From Colwellia psychrerythraea (lineage in GTDB: Bacteria > Pseudomonadota > Gammaproteobacteria > Enterobacterales > Alteromonadaceae), in NCBI GenBank assembly GCA_002163005.1, contig MAAF01000060.1, positions 1 to 64,000 on the forward strand: a stretch of 64,000 bases of DNA, given 5' to 3'. Below are positions 24,029 through 32,711 of the stretch, one piece after another. A program made the position numbers and the translations under genes. Under the pieces are notes generated by a model, which had not been told where the DNA came from, made no database searches, and was given only the letters and a program-made list of their open reading frames with translations. The first letter of the stretch is position 1. Every line of letters starts with the position of its first letter.

Positions 24029-25260
24029 AGTTGACTCAGCCAATGGCCTTGTTGAAAGCGATGCCAAGACACAAAACTCTTGCTTTCTCCTTGAATGATA
24101 AAGGGTCTATCAGAGCCCTTCGTCGATGTTGCTAACACCTTAGCAGCTCCAAAAGTCACACCTTTATCGGTCGATTGTTGATGCCATAGTTGATGTTCAG
24201 TTCCGGTGAATTGAGTCCAAACAATGTCAATAACACCGTTTTGTTCACTCATATGAGGATGAGCCGCTTGTGCTGCTTGTTTCCCAACCGCTAAAGGTAA
24301 TGATAATGACTTACCGGCATCGTCAGAATAGCCATAAAAAATACCTTTGCCTTTATCACCTTGGTTATACCACACCATGTGATAGCGGTTATCTTTAGCT
24401 ATCGATAAAGCGCCGCCTTGGTGTGGGCAACCATTTATTTTCCAGTGATCATGGCTTACTTGATAGGGTTTGCTCTGCTCACCTAGCGTTGTAATAGCAA
24501 ATTCTCTGATATTATCTCCATAAATATGACGCCATAATATAGCGAGTTTACCTTGTTGGTTATAATCCACCGCTAACCGGCAACAAACACAGGTGCCATT
24601 AACAACTTCTTGATTAACAAACTGTGCTGTTGTTTTAGTCATATTGCCACTGGCAATGAAAATAGCCGAGCCATTGTTTGCATCTTTTCTCTGTTTTAAA
24701 CGGCCATCTAACCATACAATGCTAACCTCGTTTTCGTCATTAACTACCATTTCATTAAAACTATGCCCCGTGAGTAAACCATCATCATTTACCGTAATAG
24801 GCGTAGAAAAAGTTTTACCATAATCACTAGAATAACTATAACGAATATCCGCGGTGTATTTTTTCTCGCGCGGTGTAGCCCATGACAAATAGACCCCTTG
24901 CTTTGAATCAAATGCTATTTTTGGCCTGTTTTCATTTCGTGCTGATATCTTTTCTTTTGGTATAGCAACAGCTTTTGCTATACCAAAATTCTTGCCATTA
25001 TCTGATGAAGTTTGATAATAAATATTATCTTGTTGACTCCAAACTCGCCAAAAGTCACCGTTAGGCGCAAAAGCACTTGTGACCGTTTTTCCGCATATCA
25101 CTGCAATTTTTTGACAACTTGTCTTTGCTTGCTTTGCTGATTTTTGACCTTGATGCTGGCTATGATCCATGGGCTCAGCCAACACTTGCTGGCTAATGCC
25201 TATGCTTAAGATAAAGTTCATTAAAATTAATAGCTTTAGTCGGTTTTTAATATTTTTCAT
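24025..25260 (-). CDS. secreted BNR/sialidase-fold protein with conserved cysteines
   Basis: 411 residues from the start used here; the longer frame to 25338 runs into the upstream gene. The signal peptide is MKNIKNRLKLLILMNF..., cut near VLAEP, followed by a His/Met stretch MDHSQHQGQ. The body has several Asp-box-like repeats (SSDNGKNFG, SSDYGKTFS, SDDAGKSLS, STDKGVTFG), which signal a beta-propeller of the sialidase fold. Cysteines occur as TCVCCRLAV and NGCPHQGG. Catalytic residues of true sialidases are not evident, so sialidase activity is not claimed. It is coupled to the TlpA-like gene and follows a TonB receptor by 23 bases. Confidence 0.75.
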   Translation of the reverse strand: MKNIKNRLKLLILMNFILSIGISQQVLAEPMDHSQHQGQKSAKQAKTSCQKIAVICGKTVTSAFAPNGDFWRVWSQQDNIYYQTSSDNGKNFGIAKAVAIPKEKISARNENRPKIAFDSKQGVYLSWATPREKKYTADIRYSYSSDYGKTFSTPITVNDDGLLTGHSFNEMVVNDENEVSIVWLDGRLKQRKDANNGSAIFIASGNMTKTTAQFVNQEVVNGTCVCCRLAVDYNQQGKLAILWRHIYGDNIREFAITTLGEQSKPYQVSHDHWKINGCPHQGGALSIAKDNRYHMVWYNQGDKGKGIFYGYSDDAGKSLSLPLAVGKQAAQAAHPHMSEQNGVIDIVWTQFTGTEHQLWHQQSTDKGVTFGAAKVLATSTKGSDRPFIIQGESKSFVSWHRFQQGHWLSQL

Positions 25261-25283
25261 AGCATTTCTCATTTTAGCTATTA

Positions 25284-27398
25284 TTACCATTGATAACTCA
25301 TCCCCATATAAGCAGTTCTTGGCGCACCCGGTGACCAAGAGTTTCTGCCATAACGATATTCACCGCCTTGAGCATAGACCTTATCTGTTAAGTTAAGAAT
25401 TCTTGCATTGAAAGAGAGTTGATTGTTTAGCTGATAACGCGCTTTTAAGTTAACCACACTATAACCATCATATATTCTGTCTAACCCTGTTTCAGGATCT
25501 GTGCTGTTTGCATCATCCATCCAGTATTCGCCAACCGATTGTAGCTCTACTTGGCTTGAGAATCCTTCAAGGTAACTTGGTAAATAACGTAAGCGAACAT
25601 TAGCAATGTAATCTGGTGCCATACGCATTTCATTACCTGAATATTCTTCATGTTCATCAAATTCATGTTTACTCTTACTGTAAGCAACGCTCAAATTTAA
25701 TTCGTCATTGATTACCCATAAAGTAGATAACTCAATACCTTTATGAAGTACTCGGGTGGCGTTAGTTAAATAACGCTGACCTTGCTCGTTATAGGCATGC
25801 ACTATGCCGTCATCAACATCCATAAAATACAAAGCAGCATCGAATGTTATGTTATCAAAATTACCTTTATAGCCTATCTCATAGGTGTCAGAGGTTTCAG
25901 GATCAACAGGTGCAGCTACTTCACTATCTTTAGTCGTTAAATGATAAAGACTACCTGCCGTTGGTAACCTAAAACTGTTGGCATACCTAAAATAGGTACT
26001 AGTATTCTCAGATAAGTGATAGTTCAAACTTACTTTAGGGCTGAGATGTGAAAAATCATCGTCTCGGTCTTCTAAGCTTATTTTTCCATGTCCGATATCA
26101 CCATAAACGCCAAGGTGATTGGTAAATTCATATTTCGCATAGTCATAACGAACCCCAACAGTTAAGTCGAGATTTTCTGTCAATGTACGCTTGTGTTGCA
26201 GGTAAGGTGAAATGCTAGTGTAACTTGTCGTGTCATCGTAAAATTTCTCCCCTTTTACAAAGGTATCAGCGCCCCAACCTGTCGTGGTAAAATCTAGTGG
26301 CTGATAAGAGAGTTGGTCACCTTCAGTGTATTCAAAATCAAGTCCTACGGTTGTTTCATTGTCAGCCGTGTGAACAAAATTCGCCAGCGCTAATAAACCT
26401 ACCGTATTCACTGTCGATTGCACTTTAGGCATGTTCTTATTCCATGTCGCCGTATAATCATTGGTGCGGTGACGTAAGTAAGGGATTACAGAATAATAAC
26501 TGTCCTCATTCATTTGATCCCACTGCGTTGTTAAACGCATATATTGCGTTTTACGCAAAGGATCACTCGCCAGTACTTCATCAGATAAACCTGAATTAGT
26601 ACGATCATTTTCAATCTGTTCGTCATTCAAGCTCGCTGCCATTTCTTGCTCAAGATCAGAGGCAGTAAAAGAGGTGATTAACCGCTCATTGGCTGATAGT
26701 TCATATTCATGGCGCAAGTTGATCTCTGCACGCTGCGAGGCAGTATGATCTCGCCAGCCTTCATTTGTTACATAGGAAGCAGATGCTCGGATACCTTGTG
26801 TATTTGAAAGCTTATTACTGTGACTAACTTGTACTCTACCGTATTGCTCTTGACCCAATACAACATCCATCGCTGTTTCAGTTTGCTCTGCGACTGGTTT
26901 GGTCAAAATATTTACAGTGGCGGCAACAGCACCCGAGCCATATAAAGCGGTTCCGGCCCCTTTAAGTACTTCCATTCGACCAACATTAGAATTGAAACTA
27001 GACCACCATAAGGCATTATGATTGAAAAATGCAGCTGACTGTAAAGGCACATTATCTTGCAGAAATAAATAATAGCCACTGGTATTCATCGGCATTCTGA
27101 TTGACGTTTTATGACCTTGACCACCTGATAATTGATCAATTAACACTCCTGAAACACTGTTTAATGATTCAGCAACATGCTGACCATTATCCATTTGTAG
27201 TTCTTCTTCGCTTATACCATGCACAGACATGGCTAAATCTGTATCAAGGGCCTCTTTACGGTTTGCCGTTATCGTCATGCGCTCCATATCACTTCTTATC
27301 GAACCATCAGGCAGAGTTTCAGCTGAGGTGGCATAACAAGTATTGGCAATAATAAGTGCAAGTAACGAGGGAGTAAAAATTCTAAGTTTTAGGATCAT
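25284..27398 (-). CDS. TonB-dependent outer-membrane receptor (second of the pair)
   Basis: 704 residues from MILKLRIFTPSLLA; the longer frame to 27479 would add a non-signal leader. A signal peptide is followed by a plug domain (MERMTITANRKEALDTDLAM, VSGVLIDQLSGGQGHKTSIR, GRMEVLKGAGTALYGSGAVA) and a 22-strand-type barrel ending YMGMSYQW, with a terminal aromatic for BAM. These proteins import scarce ligands with TonB energy. The ligand is unknown; neighbours point to a metal. It leads an operon with the BNR protein and the TlpA-like protein, and an operator-like palindrome lies 61 bases upstream. Confidence 0.9.
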   Translation of the reverse strand: MILKLRIFTPSLLALIIANTCYATSAETLPDGSIRSDMERMTITANRKEALDTDLAMSVHGISEEELQMDNGQHVAESLNSVSGVLIDQLSGGQGHKTSIRMPMNTSGYYLFLQDNVPLQSAAFFNHNALWWSSFNSNVGRMEVLKGAGTALYGSGAVAATVNILTKPVAEQTETAMDVVLGQEQYGRVQVSHSNKLSNTQGIRASASYVTNEGWRDHTASQRAEINLRHEYELSANERLITSFTASDLEQEMAASLNDEQIENDRTNSGLSDEVLASDPLRKTQYMRLTTQWDQMNEDSYYSVIPYLRHRTNDYTATWNKNMPKVQSTVNTVGLLALANFVHTADNETTVGLDFEYTEGDQLSYQPLDFTTTGWGADTFVKGEKFYDDTTSYTSISPYLQHKRTLTENLDLTVGVRYDYAKYEFTNHLGVYGDIGHGKISLEDRDDDFSHLSPKVSLNYHLSENTSTYFRYANSFRLPTAGSLYHLTTKDSEVAAPVDPETSDTYEIGYKGNFDNITFDAALYFMDVDDGIVHAYNEQGQRYLTNATRVLHKGIELSTLWVINDELNLSVAYSKSKHEFDEHEEYSGNEMRMAPDYIANVRLRYLPSYLEGFSSQVELQSVGEYWMDDANSTDPETGLDRIYDGYSVVNLKARYQLNNQLSFNARILNLTDKVYAQGGEYRYGRNSWSPGAPRTAYMGMSYQW

Positions 27399-27458
27399 AA
27401 TGTTATTTCGTGTTAAAAAACTACCATTAATGGTAACAGCTGAGTCGCTGTTTAACGG

Positions 27459-27483
27459 TGTGACATAATGTCGCAACATTGTA
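27459..27483 (-). promoter_or_regulatory. operator-like palindrome and -10 of the second TonB receptor operon
   Basis: TGTGACA-TAA-TGTCGCA spans 27459-27475, a 7-base inverted repeat with one mismatch. On the minus strand TACAAT at 27483-27478 stands two bases before it, so a bound protein would cover the transcription start. The same 7-3-7 pattern, TGCGACA-AAG-TGTCGCA, is upstream of the other receptor gene. The regulator is not identified. Confidence 0.55.
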
Positions 27484-27562
27484 AATAAAACCGACTAACA
27501 TTAACTTTATATTGTTTTAAATCAAAACTTTAATAAATAAACTTCAATATAAAGACAGATAC

Positions 27563-27592
27563 AAAAAAGCCCTTACTCTAATAGTAAAGGCT
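27563..27592 (-). terminator. terminator after the methionine-rich TonB receptor gene
   Basis: The minus strand reads GCCTTTACT-loop-AGTAAGGGC followed by six T bases, 47 bases past the receptor stop. It separates the two receptor genes into two transcripts. Confidence 0.75.
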
Positions 27593-27638
27593 CTAATAAC
27601 ACCGATAATTTGTAACCGTAATTCGAAATTAAGATCCG

Positions 27639-29858
27639 TTAGAAAGAATAAGTTGCTTCAAGCCATGCACTTAACCCTTCGCTTGGCAATCTATTCATTA
27701 CCGGCGTTTCTACTTCTTTAACGCGATTATAACCGCCTAAGTGATTTTGATATTCTCTATCAAGTAGGTTATCAATCCCACCACGTAGGGTAAGATCAGC
27801 CGTAACAAAATACTCAACATCAATGTTAACTAAACCATAGCCAGATGTTGCCTGCTCAGTATTCGTTGCAGAAACATCATCTTGTGCCGCAACAGCAACT
27901 AGCGTTAAGTTGGTGATGACATTTTCATTATGGTAACTAACGCTTACTTGACCATTAAGTGGTGCAATGCGGTATAAGTTGTCATCAATATCACGGCGTT
28001 CACCTTTAACATAGCTGGCGACACCAGATAACTGGAAGTTATCTGTAAGATTGTAATACCAATTAACATCCGCGCCGTATAACTTAGCATCAACATTGCT
28101 AAATTTAAGTGGATTGTCATCCCCAGCCATCATCGATGCCATCATTTTTGCCGAGGCATCGTCCATATCCAGTGGTGTGCCTTGAATGTAGTTATCAATA
28201 TTTTGATAAAACACATGTGGTGCAATCATAAAGTCACTTGATTGCCAGGTTAAACCAAGGTCAGCTTGATAGGCTGTTTCTGATTCAAGATCAATATCAC
28301 CAATATAAGTATGGCCATCTGCTAATCCACCCGTAGATTCCATTGGCGTCCATAAATAACGCTCTTGGTATGATGGTGCACGGTTTTTCATACCCACACC
28401 AATATAAAGTGATAAAGTTTCACTTAGCTGTGTTTGAGTACCTAAGGCAATATCTACATTAGTGTCTGAGACTTTGCGGTCTGCATTATTAAAATCATCT
28501 TCAAGATCACTTAATAAACTTCCCATGCTCGGCATCATAGCTGAATTCATACTTCCCATATTAGAAGCCATGCCTGAATCCATACTTCCCATGCCTGAAT
28601 TCATATCGCCCATTGGCATATTCATCGCCATATTACCGCTTACTTCATCTGCATTCGATAGTGCATGTTTTACTCTTACGCCTAACTGAACGGTGGTTTG
28701 TCCATACTGATTTTGCCATTCAGTAAAAAAGCCAAAACGATCATCTTGCACATTATTAAAGTTGACCACTTCGAACATAACATTAGTTGGGTTTGTAATA
28801 ACTGAGTCATGCGTTGCAAGATAACCATCAACACCAAAACTCAATTCACCAAAGCTGAACTCACGATTTAATACGAATTTAAAGTCTGTGGTGTCAGCAA
28901 GGGCTGTGTTACGACGTTTTTTCATTGGATCATGGGCACGCATTAAAAAGTTAGTCATGCCATGATCTGCATCTAAATAACCTAATGACCATTCGCCTTG
29001 CCATTGTCCTAATTGGAAATCACCATCTAAATTAATGCGGCTACTTTCTATATATTCAATATCCATTGGTAGTGCTGGCGTGCCTGAGTCGGTCGTTTTT
29101 GTATAGTGATAACTCAAACCCACAGTATTATTTTCAGTAGCGTGTCTTACATCAAAGCCTGCTTGCGTTTTTTCAAAGTCAGTAGGAGCAATGACAGTAC
29201 CGTCACCACTTTCCATGCTATCGCCTGCTTGAGTGTTACCATAAAGCAAGACCGCAACATCTCCTTTAGCTAAGTTGGTTACACCAGAAAACGTACTCGC
29301 GCTGTTATTGCTGCGATAGCCCGCTTGCAAGTCACCTGATACTTGGACATTTTCCGAATTCATTACTTCTGCTTTACGCATTGAAATGTCGATAGCACCA
29401 CCTATTGTACTCATGCCAGCAGAAACTGGCGCAATGCCGCGGTATACCGTCATTGAATCAACAATGAGTGGAGTTGAATAACTTAAAGGTGTGTCCATAG
29501 CGTTAGGACCGGCGCCAATAATAGGATGACCATCAAGTGAAGTAGCAACTCTGTCGCCGAATAAACCACGGTACTGAGCTATACCGGTAATTGGGCCATT
29601 ACTGTTAATGTTCGCGCCGGGAACAGAAGCTAGCCAATTGGCTAAATCAGCTTCGGTAGTTTTACCTTGCGCGTAACTTTGATTGTCTACAAGAGAATTA
29701 TGACGCTGATTTGAGATAGTGATAACTTCAATATCTTTAATCGTGCCTTGAGCTGCATTTGCTAAAAATGGGAGCGCTAAAGCAGGAAGTGCCATAGCAC
29801 TGCTACCCAATACAATGAGATTAACAGCGAGAGCAATAGGTTTTAGAGTAAAATTCAT
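27639..29858 (-). CDS. TonB-dependent receptor with a methionine-rich loop, putative copper type
   Basis: 739 residues from MNFTLKPIALAVN; the frame to 29900 reaches into a repeat. It has a signal peptide, the plug (IKDIEVITISNQRHNS; NGPITGIAQYRGLFGDRV; VYRGIAPVSAGMSTIGGAI) and a barrel ending WLEATYSF. Residues about 409-445 hold 13 methionines in 37 residues, in MNMPMGDMNSGMGSM-like units, encoded at 28524-28634. Met-rich motifs bind Cu(I) in many copper proteins, and TonB receptors of the OprC/NosA type take up or load copper. Copper is an inference from these signs. A MITE-like repeat lies directly upstream, between the gene and its probable operator. Confidence 0.88.
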   Translation of the reverse strand: MNFTLKPIALAVNLIVLGSSAMALPALALPFLANAAQGTIKDIEVITISNQRHNSLVDNQSYAQGKTTEADLANWLASVPGANINSNGPITGIAQYRGLFGDRVATSLDGHPIIGAGPNAMDTPLSYSTPLIVDSMTVYRGIAPVSAGMSTIGGAIDISMRKAEVMNSENVQVSGDLQAGYRSNNSASTFSGVTNLAKGDVAVLLYGNTQAGDSMESGDGTVIAPTDFEKTQAGFDVRHATENNTVGLSYHYTKTTDSGTPALPMDIEYIESSRINLDGDFQLGQWQGEWSLGYLDADHGMTNFLMRAHDPMKKRRNTALADTTDFKFVLNREFSFGELSFGVDGYLATHDSVITNPTNVMFEVVNFNNVQDDRFGFFTEWQNQYGQTTVQLGVRVKHALSNADEVSGNMAMNMPMGDMNSGMGSMDSGMASNMGSMNSAMMPSMGSLLSDLEDDFNNADRKVSDTNVDIALGTQTQLSETLSLYIGVGMKNRAPSYQERYLWTPMESTGGLADGHTYIGDIDLESETAYQADLGLTWQSSDFMIAPHVFYQNIDNYIQGTPLDMDDASAKMMASMMAGDDNPLKFSNVDAKLYGADVNWYYNLTDNFQLSGVASYVKGERRDIDDNLYRIAPLNGQVSVSYHNENVITNLTLVAVAAQDDVSATNTEQATSGYGLVNIDVEYFVTADLTLRGGIDNLLDREYQNHLGGYNRVKEVETPVMNRLPSEGLSAWLEATYSF

Positions 29859-29898
29859 GTGATTTTCACTTACAGTAATATGAAATAAATTCAGTAAC

Positions 29899-30161
29899 AT
29901 ACCCGTTACTAATCAAGATGCATGTTTCAGAGTGCTTGAGCAATTTCAATTCAAGGCGCTGTGATGAAATAATGGTTATTCCATTGTAAATCACAGCAAC
30001 GATGAAGTGATGTTGCACAAGCGCTTCTTCGATAAGTTTAAAATCACTTTATACGGCGTTTAATAATCAAAACATAGAATGACTATGCTTAAATTATTTT
30101 TCTTGCCTAAAGTCATTTTAATTCCCACTGAAATCCTGCACTTTGAATGGTAACGGGTATA
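29899..30161. repeat. MITE-like repeat C, complete copy
   Basis: About 263 bases with terminal inverted repeats: the left end ATACCCGTTACTAATCAAGA mirrors the right end, whose complement reads ATACCCGTTACCATTCAAAG, and similarity runs further in. Inside are a hairpin CTGTGAT / ATCACAG, the palindrome near CAAGCGCTTCTTCG and a CATAG / CTATG hairpin. Its right 167 bases match 6793-6960. It sits 40 bases upstream of the TonB receptor start and carries no gene. Confidence 0.75.
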
Positions 30162-30221
30162 AAATTGGTATAACGCTATTTTGTAAGTGATTACATTTGG
30201 ACACAAATGGAAATGGGTAAT

Positions 30222-30240
30222 GTGCGACAAAGTGTCGCAC
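30222..30240 (-). promoter_or_regulatory. operator-like palindrome of the methionine-rich TonB receptor
   Basis: GTGCGACA-AAG-TGTCGCAC is a perfect 8-base inverted repeat. On the minus strand a TTGACC is followed after 17 bases by TTTTAA, and the palindrome begins four bases further, the same layout as at the other receptor. It lies about 365 bases before the receptor start because the 263-base repeat is inserted between them. It could alternatively be a short hairpin after the beta-lactamase-like gene, but no T run follows. Confidence 0.5.
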
Positions 30241-30298
30241 CTTAAAACTCGCTTAGTTGCGCTAGGTCAAATAAGCAGAAGTTGGTAAATGAAAAATA

Positions 30299-31222
30299 TT
30301 AAATAACACCTGCTTTTTTCAAATGATTTCTAGCAATTTCAACACGAACGGCTTTCATTTCTGCATAGCTGCCCCGCGTAAAGTTAAAGGCAAAGTAATG
30401 CACACCTTTCGCATTTTCAACAAAGCCAACATACCAACCTAACATGGACTTACTGCTTTTATCATTGCCATTTGCTTTACCAGCTCCCGTTTTTGCATAA
30501 AGTGAATAGTTAGCGGTTTTTTCAACTAACATAACTTCTTTGAGTGTATTAATACTGTGCTGACTTACGCCTAATTGCCCACGATGCATTTTTTGTAAAA
30601 AACGTACTTGCTCTAATGCCGAAATTTTCATACTGCCATTAAGCCAAAAATTATCTAATCCCGAGGAAATGTCCTGATTTCCGTAATTGAATTTTGAGAC
30701 ATAAGACTGCATTTTATCTTGACCAATATCCGTTGCTATTTGTCGAAAAATGGGCACCATAGAAAACTTAAATGCTTTGGTAAGGTCATACTCTGCAAGT
30801 TTCCAAACCGATGGCCACCACGGTTTCGCCGGATACTTCTCTTTGTCAAACGTTAATACTTGTTGTGCGTTAGCTATTTGCTTGCTATCCAATGCAATAA
30901 GGCTATTAGTGATTTTAAAAGTAGAAAAAGGTGATAAGCGTTGTTTTGCTCTCTCTTCATTTACCAGTGATAGCATCTCATTTTCTTCTGTGTATGATGA
31001 ACCTTGAGTCACTTTGGCGCTATGGTGAGTATTTTCATCCTCACTCGTTGTCTCACTGACTATTTGTGTCATCGCCTCACTTTTCTTTTCGCTGACTTTT
31101 GTACTTAACAAAACAAAAGTACAACTATTAGTACTAGCAAGACAAAGTTCATTACTGGCAATTGCTTGCTGGGTAAAACTGCTCAGTGCTAATGCACTAA
31201 CAATACAGATAAATTTTTTCAC
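30299..31222 (-). CDS. class D (OXA-type) beta-lactamase homologue
   Basis: 307 residues with a signal peptide (cut near QAIA, residue 22). All class D motifs are present: Ser100-Thr-Phe-Lys103 in SPFSTFKITNSLIALD, S154-M-V156, Y180-G-N182, W and KTG at 244-246. Class D enzymes hydrolyse beta-lactams using the active-site serine and a carbamylated lysine. About 35 Ser/Thr/Glu-rich residues (roughly 43-78) are inserted between the first strand and the serine helix, which is unusual. The start is GTG with AGAGG upstream. It could instead be a penicillin-binding sensor-like protein; activity is not shown. No LysR- or BlaI-type gene adjoins. Confidence 0.82.
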   Translation of the reverse strand: MKKFICIVSALALSSFTQQAIASNELCLASTNSCTFVLLSTKVSEKKSEAMTQIVSETTSEDENTHHSAKVTQGSSYTEENEMLSLVNEERAKQRLSPFSTFKITNSLIALDSKQIANAQQVLTFDKEKYPAKPWWPSVWKLAEYDLTKAFKFSMVPIFRQIATDIGQDKMQSYVSKFNYGNQDISSGLDNFWLNGSMKISALEQVRFLQKMHRGQLGVSQHSINTLKEVMLVEKTANYSLYAKTGAGKANGNDKSSKSMLGWYVGFVENAKGVHYFAFNFTRGSYAEMKAVRVEIARNHLKKAGVI

Positions 31223-31382
31223 ACAAACCTCTTTAATAGGGAAACTGAATAGGAAATTATAGCCAATCTACTGAACTTGTATTTTGAAGCATAACGGGCA
31301 TACATAAAAGAAAAATAATACGCGGCTTCAATATCGCGAACAATGACGTAAATCAAGCAAGCAGATTTATGCCATTGATAAG

Positions 31383-31407
31383 GTGACAAATACAAATTTA
31401 GTGTCAC
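31383..31407. promoter_or_regulatory. spaced inverted repeat in the beta-lactamase/protease divergent region
   Basis: GTGACA and TGTCAC are perfect 6-base arms, 13 bases apart, 33 bases before the protease start. The half-site resembles that of the TonB receptor operators (TGTCRC), but the spacing is larger, so a link is only a suggestion. Confidence 0.3.
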
Positions 31408-31439
31408 AATGGTTAAATAGGTTATCAACAGGAAAATGA

Positions 31440-32711
31440 ATGAAAGCTTTTTTTACCTTAGTTTTTATATTATTAAGTTCTACTACTTTTGCCTCTGAGC
31501 AAGCTGAAGAAATATTTGCGCAACTCACCCCCTCTCTTTACCAAATTAAATTAATTGATAAAGCCAGTGGAGAGAAGTCTTCTATTGGTTCAGGTTTTCA
31601 AATCAGTAATGATGGCATTATTGCAACCAACTATCATGTGATATCTAGCTATGCTCGTCATCCCGAAAAATATCGCATTGAGTACTTAGATCACCAAGGA
31701 AAAATGGCAGAGGTGGAATTGGTTAGTGTTGATGTTATTAATGATCTGGCATTAGTAAAACGTCAAGTTGAAGGTGAAATGCCTTATTTCCAGCTTTCTG
31801 ATCAAAAACCTACTAAGGGTGAAAAGTTGTTTGCCTTAGGCAACCCTCATGATTTAGGCATGATTGTGGTACCTGGCACTTATAACGGCTTAAAAAAAGA
31901 ATCGTTTAATGAGCGTATTCACTTCACGGGTTCTATTAACTCAGGTATGAGTGGCGGGCCTGTAGTTAACAAGTCTGAAAAGGTAGTGGGTATCAATGTT
32001 GCCACATCAGGTAACCAAATTGGTTTTTTAGTACCTCATGATAAATTGGTTAAGCTTTTTAATGACTACAACAAAGAAGCTCCTACCGATATTAAACAAC
32101 AAATGGCTGAACAGTTATTAGCTAATCAAAACAAACTAATGAAGGTGTTGCTTAATAATACTTGGCAAAGTAAAGAGCTGGCAGGTAAAGCAATGATCCC
32201 AATTATCGAGGTACCTTTTATTCGTTGTTGGGGCGATTCCAATGCAGATAAAACCGATGCCCTTATTTTAGCGGCCATTGCAAATTGTTCGCTCGATGAA
32301 AACACCTATCTTTCATCACATTTTTTTACTGGCAGTGTAGAAATTGAATTTCGCTATATGCAGGCAAAAAACTTAAGTGATAATAAATTTTATCACTTAT
32401 ACCAGCAACAGATAGCCCGAGCAGGTGCCGGTAATAGAGCAGGAAAAAATGATGTCAGTGAGTATCAATGCCACCATGATTTAGTTACTCCTTCAAGTAC
32501 CGCTAATACAAATAAGGAGATTAATAACAAAAGTATTTTCTGTACTCGTGCTTACAAAGACTTCCCTGGATTATTTGATGTTTTGTATTTAGGAGCTAGT
32601 GTCGATAAGAATCAGCAAGCGTTAGTGAGCCACTTTACTATCGCTGGAGTCAGCCAAGAAAATGCTATGGCATTTACCGGTAAATTTATGGAGGCTGTAT
32701 CATGGAAGTAG
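31440..32711 (+). CDS. secreted trypsin-like serine protease
   Basis: 423 residues with a signal peptide (MKAFFTLVFILLSSTTFA). The catalytic triad of a DegP/HtrA-type S1 protease is complete: His66 in ATNYHVISS, Asp102 in NDLALVK, Ser171 in GMSGGPVV. The protease domain covers about 25-205. There is no PDZ domain; the last 200 residues are unlike known domains and carry several cysteines (RCWGDSN, NCSLDEN, YQCHHD, FCTRAYK) that could form disulfides. The downstream FHA gene overlaps it by ten bases, so the two are translated together. The target is unknown. Confidence 0.85.
   Translation: MKAFFTLVFILLSSTTFASEQAEEIFAQLTPSLYQIKLIDKASGEKSSIGSGFQISNDGIIATNYHVISSYARHPEKYRIEYLDHQGKMAEVELVSVDVINDLALVKRQVEGEMPYFQLSDQKPTKGEKLFALGNPHDLGMIVVPGTYNGLKKESFNERIHFTGSINSGMSGGPVVNKSEKVVGINVATSGNQIGFLVPHDKLVKLFNDYNKEAPTDIKQQMAEQLLANQNKLMKVLLNNTWQSKELAGKAMIPIIEVPFIRCWGDSNADKTDALILAAIANCSLDENTYLSSHFFTGSVEIEFRYMQAKNLSDNKFYHLYQQQIARAGAGNRAGKNDVSEYQCHHDLVTPSSTANTNKEINNKSIFCTRAYKDFPGLFDVLYLGASVDKNQQALVSHFTIAGVSQENAMAFTGKFMEAVSWK

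Noticed and set aside
24025-25260. True sialidase
   Set aside because: Asp-box repeats are present but the arginine triad and catalytic residues of sialidases are not evident; only the propeller fold is supported.
28462-28689. 75-codon plus-strand ORF within the TonB receptor gene
   Set aside because: It is the antisense reading of the Met-rich repeat units and has no independent support.
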